Below the pieces are notes generated by a model. It did not search any database and had not been told where the DNA came from. It worked only from the letters and a program-made list of their open reading frames with translations. 6,596 bases of DNA from Lachnospiraceae bacterium (GTDB lineage Bacteria > Bacillota > Clostridia > Lachnospirales > Lachnospiraceae): contig JAFTPY010000078.1 in NCBI GenBank assembly GCA_017463035.1, positions 1 through 6,596 of the forward strand. Direction: 5' to 3'. The position numbers and the translations under genes were made by a program. Below, piece by piece: positions 1-4,906 of this stretch; the first letter of the stretch is position 1, and each line of letters starts with the position of its first letter.

Positions 1-1
1 C

Positions 2-1555
2 CTGCTGTGCGGTTGTCACGGTTCTATGGGGCAGAGCGAGTTTACGGTGCCGGAGAGCTTTGATGAGAGCGTGCAGCATGAGATTACCTTTTGGGCGAAA
101 AATGATACTAACAAAACCCAAACGGAGATTTACGAAAAGGCAATCCGGGATTTTGAAGCATTGTATCCCAATGTGAAGGTAAATTTACGCCTGTACACGG
201 ATTACGGGCGGATTTATAACGATGTCATTACCAATATTTCCACCGGAACCACGCCGAATGTGTGCATTACCTATCCGGACCATATTGCCACCTATCTGAC
301 GGGAAATAATTGTGTGGTGCCATTGGACGGGCTTATGTCGGATGAAAGGTTCGGTCTGGCGGGAAGTGAAGTGCGCTTTGATGCTCCGGCAAAAGAGGAG
401 ATGATTCCGCAGTTCCTTACGGAATGTGCTTTTGGAGAACACTATTACGCAGTACCGTTTATGCGTTCTACGGAGGCATGTTATATTAATAAGACATATG
501 TGGAAAAGCTGGGCTATGAGGTGCCGGAGGAACTGACCTGGGACTTTATCTGGGAAGTGTCCGAGGCGGCAACGGCGCAGGATGCCGAAGGGAATTACCT
601 TGTAAACGGGCAGAAGGTATTGATTCCGTTTATCTATAAGTCTACGGACAATATGATGATTCAGCTGCTAAAGCAGGCCGGGGCGGGGTATTCCGATGCC
701 GACGGCAATGTGTTGATTTTTAATGATAACACAAAGGATTTCCTGTATACGGTGGCGGAGCATGCCGAAACAGGTGCTTTTTCGACCTTTAAAATCGTAG
801 GATATCCGGCCAATTTCTTGAATGCGGGGCAGTGTATCTTCGCTATTGATTCTACGGCGGGTGCTACCTGGATGGGAAGCGAGGCTCCCCTTTGCGATAT
901 CAGCGAAGACAAGCTGGTGCAGTTTGAGACGGAGGTACGGAGGTTACCGCAGCTTGATCCGGCGAATCCGCAGATGATTTCCCAGGGACCGTCGGTATAT
1001 ATTTTTAATAAGCAGGATTCCCAAGAGGTACTGGCGTCCTGGTTGTTTGTACAGTATTTGTTGACCAATGACGTGCAGATTGCCTATGCACAGACCGAAG
1101 GCTATGTGCCGGTAACGGAAAAGGCGCAGACTGCAGGAGAGTATCTGGATTATCTGGCCCGGGGCGGTGAGGATAACGAGCTGTATTACGATATCAAAAT
1201 CAGGGCTTCCGAACTGTTGTTGTCTGAAGTGGAGCATACCTTTGTAACCCCTGTATTTAACGGTTCTGCCTCTCTTCGAAATGCGGCTGGGCAGATGATT
1301 GAGGAGGTAACAAAGGCGGTTCGCAGAAAGAAAGATGTGAACGAAACTTTTGTGGAAGCCTTGTTTGAGGATATGACTTCTTTGTACCGTCTGAACCAGC
1401 GAACCGGTGTCGGTGCCGGGAAAAAGGAACTGGGGGCGTTACCGGGAACTGCGGTAGCATTGATTGTTGTACTGGTTTCCGCATGGATAGGTATGGGGCT
1501 CTATGTAGGCATATCCTACCTAAAAAAGAAGAGAAAATCAAAAGTCAGTCATTGA
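2..1555 (+). CDS. ABC transporter sugar-type solute-binding lipoprotein with C-terminal membrane helix (5' end cut off)
   Basis: Extracellular solute-binding protein of the family 1 (MalE/UgpB-like) type, which captures a sugar or similar solute outside the membrane and hands it to an ABC permease. The frame is open to the window edge and its first visible residues are LLCGCHGS, a lipobox (L-C-G before Cys at visible residue 5). The ATG at 26 is therefore an internal Met, and the signal peptide lies upstream of the window. The mature part starts with a typical lobe-1 strand (EITFWAKND), then FEALYPNVKVNL, GTTPNVCITYPDH and the YAVPF and YINKTYVEKLG segments usual in this family. After about 470 residues it ends in a hydrophobic segment (about nt 1448-1522, TAVALIVVLVSAWIGMG...) followed by the basic tail KKKRKSKVSH, a predicted membrane helix that most family members lack. 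No permease gene follows, so any transporter partners should lie upstream. No terminator is visible after it. Family is confident; substrate unknown. Confidence 0.88.
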   Translation: MLCGCHGSMGQSEFTVPESFDESVQHEITFWAKNDTNKTQTEIYEKAIRDFEALYPNVKVNLRLYTDYGRIYNDVITNISTGTTPNVCITYPDHIATYLTGNNCVVPLDGLMSDERFGLAGSEVRFDAPAKEEMIPQFLTECAFGEHYYAVPFMRSTEACYINKTYVEKLGYEVPEELTWDFIWEVSEAATAQDAEGNYLVNGQKVLIPFIYKSTDNMMIQLLKQAGAGYSDADGNVLIFNDNTKDFLYTVAEHAETGAFSTFKIVGYPANFLNAGQCIFAIDSTAGATWMGSEAPLCDISEDKLVQFETEVRRLPQLDPANPQMISQGPSVYIFNKQDSQEVLASWLFVQYLLTNDVQIAYAQTEGYVPVTEKAQTAGEYLDYLARGGEDNELYYDIKIRASELLLSEVEHTFVTPVFNGSASLRNAAGQMIEEVTKAVRRKKDVNETFVEALFEDMTSLYRLNQRTGVGAGKKELGALPGTAVALIVVLVSAWIGMGLYVGISYLKKKRKSKVSH

Positions 1556-1579
1556 CTTATGAAAAAAAGTGTGTATAAT
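1552..1579 (+). promoter_or_regulatory. Sigma-A promoter of the OB-fold-like lipoprotein gene
   Basis: A -35 box TTGACT (1552-1557) and a perfect -10 box TATAAT (1574-1579) are separated by 16 bp. The -35 box overlaps the TGA stop codon of the upstream gene. Transcription would start near 1586, giving a leader of about 35 nt that ends in the strong ribosome binding site AAAGGAG (1607-1613), 7 nt before the ATG. A weak A/T-rich inverted repeat in the leader (TTTACT 1588-1593 with AGTAAA 1604-1609) touches the ribosome binding site but is probably too unstable to matter. Confidence 0.75.
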
Positions 1580-1620
1580 CTATGGTGTTTACTTAACTTT
1601 GACAGTAAAGGAGAAAAACA

Positions 1621-2406
1621 ATGAAAAAGATATTGGTTTTGGCAGCATGTACGATGCTTGCATTTGCATGTATCGGCTGCGGTAAGAGGGATGACAAAGA
1701 AGGCAATGTAAATGCAGAGGGCAACGTAAATGCTGAGGTTGATGTGAAGTCCGAGGGCGTTATGACCTATGCAGAGTACATGGCAGCAGCAATGGATTCC
1801 GAGGTTGTAATCGAGACCTATGTACAGGCGAAGCAGTCCTGGTGGGAAGATAAGGCTACTGTTTATACCCAGGATAAGGACGGTGCATATTTCCTCTATA
1901 ACATGGCTTGTTCCGCAGAGGATTACGAAAAGCTTGTTCCGGGTACCAAGATTAAGGTTACCGGTTACAAGGGTGAGTGGTCCGGCGAAATCGAAGTGAT
2001 GGATGCAACTTTCGAGTTTGTTGAGGGCGGTGCTACATACATTGCTCCGGTAAAGGATGTAACCTCCTTGTTGGGTACCGATGAGTTGATCAAGCATCAG
2101 AACGAATTTGTTTCCTTTAAGGGAATGACCGTAGAAGCAGCAGGTCAGGATGCGGACGGCAACGATGTTGCATTCCTGTACAACTGGGACGGTTCCGGTC
2201 AGGACGGTAACGACCTGTACTTTAACGTATCCTTGGGCGATGCTACCTACAGCTTCACTGTTGAGTCTTATCTGTGCGACAATACCCCCGATGTATATGC
2301 AGCAGTTAAGAATTTGAAGATCGGTGATAAGGTAGACATGGAAGGCTTCTTGTATTGGTACGAGGGTGTAAACCCGCACATCACCTCTTTGAAGGTAGTA
2401 AAGTAA
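1621..2406 (+). CDS. Lipoprotein with two OB-fold-like domains, unknown function
   Basis: A 261-residue exported protein. It opens with MKK, a hydrophobic stretch (ILVLAACTMLAFA) and CIGC, giving a lipobox with the likely lipidated Cys at residue 20 (Cys17 is a weaker alternative), so it should be anchored on the outer face of the membrane. A linker with a duplicated hexapeptide (EGNVNA twice, residues 27-38) follows. Residues about 48-138 and 142-261 each show an OB-fold-like strand pattern: a strand ending in VIETYVQAKQ or EFVSFKGMTV, a strand such as KATVYTQDKDGAYFLYNM, then GTKIKVTGYKGEW or GDKVDMEGFLYWYEG. This resembles exported OB-fold lipoproteins common in Clostridia, but no catalytic motif is visible and the ligand is unknown. 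It has its own promoter and strong ribosome binding site, and its smooth codon choice (AAG, GGT, TCC, GTT) suggests good expression. Lipoprotein call is firm; fold is inference. Confidence 0.8.
   Translation: MKKILVLAACTMLAFACIGCGKRDDKEGNVNAEGNVNAEVDVKSEGVMTYAEYMAAAMDSEVVIETYVQAKQSWWEDKATVYTQDKDGAYFLYNMACSAEDYEKLVPGTKIKVTGYKGEWSGEIEVMDATFEFVEGGATYIAPVKDVTSLLGTDELIKHQNEFVSFKGMTVEAAGQDADGNDVAFLYNWDGSGQDGNDLYFNVSLGDATYSFTVESYLCDNTPDVYAAVKNLKIGDKVDMEGFLYWYEGVNPHITSLKVVK
1699..1734 (+). repeat. In-frame 18-bp tandem duplication in the lipoprotein linker
   Basis: Two adjacent 18-bp units (1699-1716 and 1717-1734) differ at three positions and both encode EGNVNA. The unit lies just after the lipidated Cys, in the flexible tether between the membrane anchor and the folded part. 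The differences are all at third codon positions, so the hexapeptide has been kept while the DNA drifted. Confidence 0.85.
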
Positions 2407-2425
2407 TCTTAATACGATGAAACGA

Positions 2426-2461
2426 AGTGGGGCTGACGCAGGTCAAATGCGCAGCCCCACT
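2426..2461 (+). terminator. Probable intrinsic terminator of the OB-fold-like lipoprotein gene
   Basis: A perfect 10-bp stem pairs AGTGGGGCTG (2426-2435) with CAGCCCCACT (2452-2461). It is extended inward, past one bulged A, by CGC (2437-2439) with GCG (2449-2451), leaving a 9-nt loop. The T run that follows is weak (TCTTGCTT), so termination may be incomplete. It begins 20 nt after the stop codon at 2406. Its inner part also forms the left end of the long inverted repeat described at 2434-2851. Confidence 0.7.
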
Positions 2462-2851
2462 CTTGCTTACTAATGGACGGTTATAAGTCGGTCTCTTATT
2501 TTTTTATAGTTATGAAACAGCCGGAGTCCTTCGCATTGCCCTCTTTTCTCGTACTCCGGATAGAGTCTTTCTAATTACTTCGGGATAGATTGTTTGAGTG
2601 TGACGCAAACGACTCGACGCGACGTCCTGTCGCGTGTCGTCTCCCACGGACGTCCGTGTCCGTGGATTGCTGACAGACCATCGAAGTAATAAGAAAGTCT
2701 ACTATCCTATGTAAAGTTCAAAGAGGGAAATGCGAAGGTCTCCGGCTATGTTCAAATTAAGGAAGATATAAGAGCCCGACTTTTGTGCATCCGCAAGGAC
2801 TACGCAAGAGTCCGCCACGCCCGATGCCGCTGCGCATTTTCCGGTGCGTCA
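2434..2851. repeat. Long imperfect inverted repeat (about 418 bp), MITE-like or structured RNA element
   Basis: This stretch holds no gene. Its left half is matched by the reverse complement of its right half in five collinear blocks: 2434-2455 with 2829-2851, 2459-2466 with 2804-2811 (ACTCTTGC), 2485-2499 with 2768-2782 (AAGTCGGTCTCTTAT, one mismatch), 2520-2546 with 2720-2746 (25 of 27), and 2558-2582 with 2682-2707 (about 23 of 26). Spacings between the inner blocks are nearly equal on both sides (18/21, 20/21 and 11/12 nt), as expected for one long foldable element; only the outermost gap differs (3 against 17 nt). Blocks 3-5 form the best-matched core (2485-2782). The tip (2583-2681) carries two extra hairpins. 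It sits between convergent genes, a favoured site for palindromic elements. No clear target-site duplication and no transposase are visible. It could be a non-autonomous mobile element, a bidirectional transcription barrier or a noncoding RNA. Confidence 0.82.
2609..2665. other. Two G+C-rich hairpins at the tip of the long inverted repeat
   Basis: Hairpin A (2609-2640) pairs ACGAC with GTCGT and, past a 3-nt bulge (TCG), ACGCGAC with GTCGCGT around a 5-nt loop. Hairpin B (2644-2665) pairs CCACGGAC with GTCCGTGG perfectly around a 6-nt loop. They lie side by side between the arms, so the whole element would fold as a long stem with a forked tip. Base composition here is clearly richer in G+C than the A/T-rich arms. 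Confidence 0.75.
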
Positions 2852-2877
2852 ACCTCCATTTCTTACTTCTTGTTTTT

Positions 2878-2905
2878 TATTTCCTATTTCTTATTTCTTA
2901 TTTTT
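2878..2905. repeat. 7-bp tandem repeat overlapping the degV stop codon
   Basis: Four units of a 7-bp period (TATTTCC, TATTTCT, TATTTCT, TATTTTT) run from 2878 to 2905, with more diffuse T/C-rich sequence back to about 2857. On the minus strand they read as A/G-rich units and contain the TAA stop and the last codon (Lys) of the degV-family gene. Such a run could change length by slippage. Confidence 0.75.
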
Positions 2906-3788
2906 CTTCCTTTACGGTCGGCTTTTCTTTTCCGTAGTAGATGATTCCCAATGCTCCCGGACCTGCATGAGTACCGATGCTCGGGCTGATGTCGTTAATG
3001 ATAATATTGGTAAAGCCCAGCTCTGTGCGAACCAGCTCTGCTACTTCCTTAGCTTCTTCGAAACAATTGCCGTGGACAATGCCTACCGGAGCGGTAGTGT
3101 CCAGAGTATCCTCCAATGTATTCTTCATACGTTCCACCAGATTGCGGAGAGATTTCTTTCGCCCCCGGACGGTGCCGTCGGAGGTCAGAGTGCCGGCGTC
3201 GGTGACCATAAGGAACGGTTTTAAATTCAAGGCACTTCCTACGAGAGCAGTGGCTTTGCTGACGCGGCCGCCTCTTTGTAAGTGAAATAAGTCGTCTACG
3301 GTAAATTGTACGTTGATGTGGTGTTTATAGTTTTCTAAATCGGATACAATATTGTCATAGGAGTATCCCTGCTCTTTTAACCCGGTTGCGCGAAGTAATA
3401 AAATAGTTTCGCCGAGAGATACGTTCAAGGAATCGATGATTGTGATTTTTGCCTCCGGATAGTCTTCTTTTAACTCGTTTGCTACCATACATACATTGTT
3501 GTAACTGCCGCTTAATGCGGAGGAAAAGGCAATGTGGATGATATCCAGCCCACGGTCAAGTAAATTGCGGAATTTGTCCTCGATGACAGCCGGATTGTTG
3601 GCTTGGGATTGCGGGAGTTCGCCGTTTTTCATGCGTTCGTAAAATTCTGCCGGCTGCATATGCAGTTCATCTCCGTATACGGTGTCCCCGAAGGAGTAGT
3701 ACTGCGGAATGATGACGGTTCCCAGCTTTTTGATATAATCTGCCGGTAAGTCGGAATTGGAATCTGTGGTAATGATAAAGTCTCTCAT
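2898..3788 (-). CDS. DegV/FakB family fatty-acid-binding protein
   Basis: A 296-residue cytoplasmic protein of the DegV (FakB) family, which binds a single fatty acid and, with a FakA kinase, presents it for phosphorylation and entry into phospholipid synthesis. Family hallmarks are all present: the N-terminal TTDSNSDLP (residues 7-15), SQ at 61-62 in the usual lipid-binding loop, SSALSGSYN (89-97, Ser93 being the expected carboxylate ligand), LQRGGRVSK (170-178), LNLKPFL (187-193), RGRKKSL (208-214) and IGTHAGPGALG (271-281, with His274). Length is normal. The loop reads PQSQANNP rather than the more common TSQPS, a minor variant. The start ATG is preceded by a weak GAAAGGGG ribosome binding site 11 nt upstream. 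It is divergent from spo0A and convergent with the lipoprotein gene. No fakA is in view. The exact lipid bound, and which of the usual several paralogues this is, cannot be told. Confidence 0.93.
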   Translation of the reverse strand: MRDFIITTDSNSDLPADYIKKLGTVIIPQYYSFGDTVYGDELHMQPAEFYERMKNGELPQSQANNPAVIEDKFRNLLDRGLDIIHIAFSSALSGSYNNVCMVANELKEDYPEAKITIIDSLNVSLGETILLLRATGLKEQGYSYDNIVSDLENYKHHINVQFTVDDLFHLQRGGRVSKATALVGSALNLKPFLMVTDAGTLTSDGTVRGRKKSLRNLVERMKNTLEDTLDTTAPVGIVHGNCFEEAKEVAELVRTELGFTNIIINDISPSIGTHAGPGALGIIYYGKEKPTVKEEK

Positions 3789-3831
3789 GGAATCGATAAC
3801 CCCTTTCTTTTGTCTTCCTGTATATTAATTT

Positions 3832-3860
3832 AGTGTAAGAAATGGGCGAATAAGTTACAA
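3832..3860 (-). promoter_or_regulatory. Candidate promoter of the degV-family gene
   Basis: On the minus strand, TTGTAA (3855-3860) and TACACT (3832-3837) are 17 bp apart, each matching four of six consensus bases. Transcription would start near 3825, giving a leader of about 37 nt. The match is modest. The upstream palindrome at 3873-3887 would lie just above this -35 box. Confidence 0.4.
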
Positions 3861-3872
3861 AAAAATAAAAAC

Positions 3873-3887
3873 TGTAAAAAATTTACA
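3873..3887. promoter_or_regulatory. Palindrome 1 (TGTAAA-N3-TTTACA), candidate operator
   Basis: TGTAAAAAATTTACA is an inverted repeat with perfect 6-bp half-sites. It lies between the divergent degV and spo0A promoters, 8 bp upstream of the spo0A -35 box. The same half-sites recur at 3929-3945, which raises the chance that both are bound by one regulator. A/T-rich sequence makes chance palindromes more likely. Confidence 0.5.
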
Positions 3888-3895
3888 ATTTCTGC

Positions 3896-3923
3896 TTGCA
3901 AATTTATAAAAAGATGTTATAAT
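3896..3923 (+). promoter_or_regulatory. Sigma-A promoter of spo0A, extended -10
   Basis: TTGCAA (3896-3901) and a perfect TATAAT (3918-3923) are separated by 16 bp. TGT directly before the -10 box makes it an extended -10 promoter. Transcription should start near 3930, giving a leader of about 56 nt. I saw no convincing sigma-H promoter or consensus 0A box here, although vegetative plus sigma-H control is known for spo0A in Bacillus. Confidence 0.75.
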
Positions 3924-3928
3924 ATGGC

Positions 3929-3945
3929 TTGTAAATAATTTACAA
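3929..3945. promoter_or_regulatory. Palindrome 2 (TTGTAAATAATTTACAA), candidate operator at the spo0A start site
   Basis: A perfect 8-1-8 palindrome of 17 bp, sitting at about +1 to +16 of the predicted spo0A transcript. Its core TGTAAA-N3-TTTACA is the same as palindrome 1; the centres are 57 bp apart. The 7-1-7 geometry recalls Fur-family boxes, but the half-site is not a standard Fur, PerR or Zur sequence. A repressor bound here would block initiation. Alternatively it acts as a 5'-end RNA hairpin that stabilises the message. Confidence 0.55.
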
Positions 3946-3985
3946 AAAAAGGAAATTAAAGCGGAAAGGCAGAGAAGAAAAGAAG

Positions 3986-4786
3986 ATGGAGAAGATTCGT
4001 GTTCTTACGGTAGATGACAATGTTCGCATTTTGGAACTTTATGAGGAACTGTTAAAGAAGGATTCGGCGGTAGAATATGTCGGAAGAGCGGAGGACGGCG
4101 TAGAGGCTGTCAAAAAAATTAAGGAGTTGCAGCCGGATGTCGTTTTGCTTGATATTATTATGCCGAAGCTTGACGGAATCGGAGTGTTGGAACAAATTCG
4201 TAAGGATACGGAATTGAAAAAGCAGCCTCATGTGATTGTAGTTACGGCCATCGGACAGGAGCGGGTAACGGAGAGCGTATTTGCATTGGGGGCCTGTTAT
4301 TATATCATGAAGCCTTTTGACAGCGCGGTGATTATCCAGCGGATTCATCAGGTAATGGGTCTGGGGACAATTTGCGGAGTGGAACACAGTCGTCTGGTCA
4401 GTCAGGATGTGAAGTCCGGTGCGGGAAATCACCTGGAGGCGGATGTGACGGATATTATTCATGAAATCGGTGTTCCGGCCCATATTAAAGGATATCAGTA
4501 TTTGCGGGATGCGATTATGCTGTCGGTGGACAATGCCGAAATGTTGAATTCTATTACGAAGATGTTGTATCCGTCCATTGCAAAGCGTCACAAGACCACA
4601 CCGAGCAGGGTGGAACGTGCCATCCGTCATGCCATCGAAGTGGCTTGGAGCAGAGGAAAAACCGACACCATTGATGCGTTATTCGGATACACGGTGTCGG
4701 GCGGAAAAGGGAAACCGACCAATTCCGAGTTTGTGGCATTGATTGCCGATAAAATTCGTTTGGAATACAAGTTGCGTGCTTCGTAA
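3986..4786 (+). CDS. spo0A: Spo0A, master response regulator of sporulation
   Basis: A 266-residue cytoplasmic two-domain response regulator that, when phosphorylated, binds 0A boxes and controls entry into sporulation and other stationary-phase traits. The receiver domain (1-125) has the acidic pair Asp10-Asp11, the phospho-acceptor Asp56 in LLDIIMPKLDG, Thr87 and Lys109 in IMKPFD. After a linker, the C-terminal DNA-binding domain is closely conserved with the Bacillus protein: IIHEIGVPAHIKGYQYLRDAI, ITKMLYPSIAKRHKTTPSRV, ERAIRHAIEVAWSRG (recognition-helix region), FGYTVSGGKGKPTNSEF and IADKIRLEYKLRAS. Full length, no broken motif. The MEKIRVLTVDDN start is the family start, yet its ribosome binding site is weak: only purine-rich AGAGAAGAAAAGAAG precedes it, with GGAAAGG 16 nt upstream. 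The usual upstream neighbour spoIVB is not here; the gene is divergent from degV and followed by glgA without a visible terminator. Confidence 0.98.
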   Translation: MEKIRVLTVDDNVRILELYEELLKKDSAVEYVGRAEDGVEAVKKIKELQPDVVLLDIIMPKLDGIGVLEQIRKDTELKKQPHVIVVTAIGQERVTESVFALGACYYIMKPFDSAVIIQRIHQVMGLGTICGVEHSRLVSQDVKSGAGNHLEADVTDIIHEIGVPAHIKGYQYLRDAIMLSVDNAEMLNSITKMLYPSIAKRHKTTPSRVERAIRHAIEVAWSRGKTDTIDALFGYTVSGGKGKPTNSEFVALIADKIRLEYKLRAS

Positions 4787-4837
4787 AAGCAATAGAAAAA
4801 GAATGCAAACAAAAGGACAGATTCATAGAAAAATGCT

Positions 4838-4865
4838 TTTCAAATCGACGGGAATGTGGTATACT
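4838..4865 (+). promoter_or_regulatory. Candidate promoter of glgA
   Basis: TTTCAA (4838-4843) and TATACT (4860-4865) are 16 bp apart, and TGG just before the -10 box gives an extended -10. Transcription would start near 4872. A second TATAAT lies at 4873-4878 without a good -35 box at the right distance, so the exact start is uncertain. Confidence 0.5.
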
Positions 4866-4893
4866 GAATCTATATAATGATATCAGTTTACAC

Positions 4894-4902
4894 AAGGAGG
4901 AG
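4894..4902 (+). promoter_or_regulatory. Ribosome binding site that fixes the glgA start at GTG 4907
   Basis: AAGGAGGAG is a near-perfect complement of the 16S rRNA 3' end. Its AGGAGG core ends 6 nt before GTG 4907. The in-frame ATG at 4877 lies upstream of this site, has no ribosome binding site and would add ten residues that glycogen synthases lack. Confidence 0.9.
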
Positions 4903-4906
4903 AACC

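Noticed and set aside
26..28. ATG at 26 as the start of the solute-binding protein
   Set aside because: The frame continues upstream to the window edge with a lipobox ending in Cys (codon 14-16), and there is no ribosome binding site before 26.
1599..1604. Perfect TTGACA box before the lipoprotein gene
   Set aside because: No -10 box lies 16-18 bp downstream; that distance falls inside the coding sequence. The TTGACT/TATAAT pair upstream explains the gene.
1549..2379. Long minus-strand open frame opposite the OB-fold-like lipoprotein
   Set aside because: It has low-complexity Cys/Ile/Leu-rich composition typical of a shadow frame, while the plus strand has promoter, ribosome binding site and signal peptide.
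2583..2681. CRISPR-like or attC-like repeat in the G+C-rich centre of the intergenic region
   Set aside because: There are no direct repeats with regular spacers and no integrase gene; the self-complementarity is fully explained by two hairpins between the arms of one inverted repeat.
2844..3224. Plus-strand open frame across the end of the degV gene
   Set aside because: It is antisense to a clearly conserved DegV protein, starts in the repeat region and has no ribosome binding site.
4785..4840. Inverted repeat AAAAGCA/TGCTTTT after spo0A as a terminator
   Set aside because: Only 7 bp of stem with a loop of about 42 nt and mostly A-T pairs, so it should not terminate transcription.
4838..4856. 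0A box in front of glgA
   Set aside because: The minus strand reads CGTCGAT, which matches TGTCGAA at only five of seven positions; too weak to claim direct Spo0A control.
4877..4906. ATG at 4877 as the start of glgA
   Set aside because: The strong AAGGAGGAG site lies downstream of this ATG and points to GTG 4907, which gives the family-typical start MKNILFVASE.
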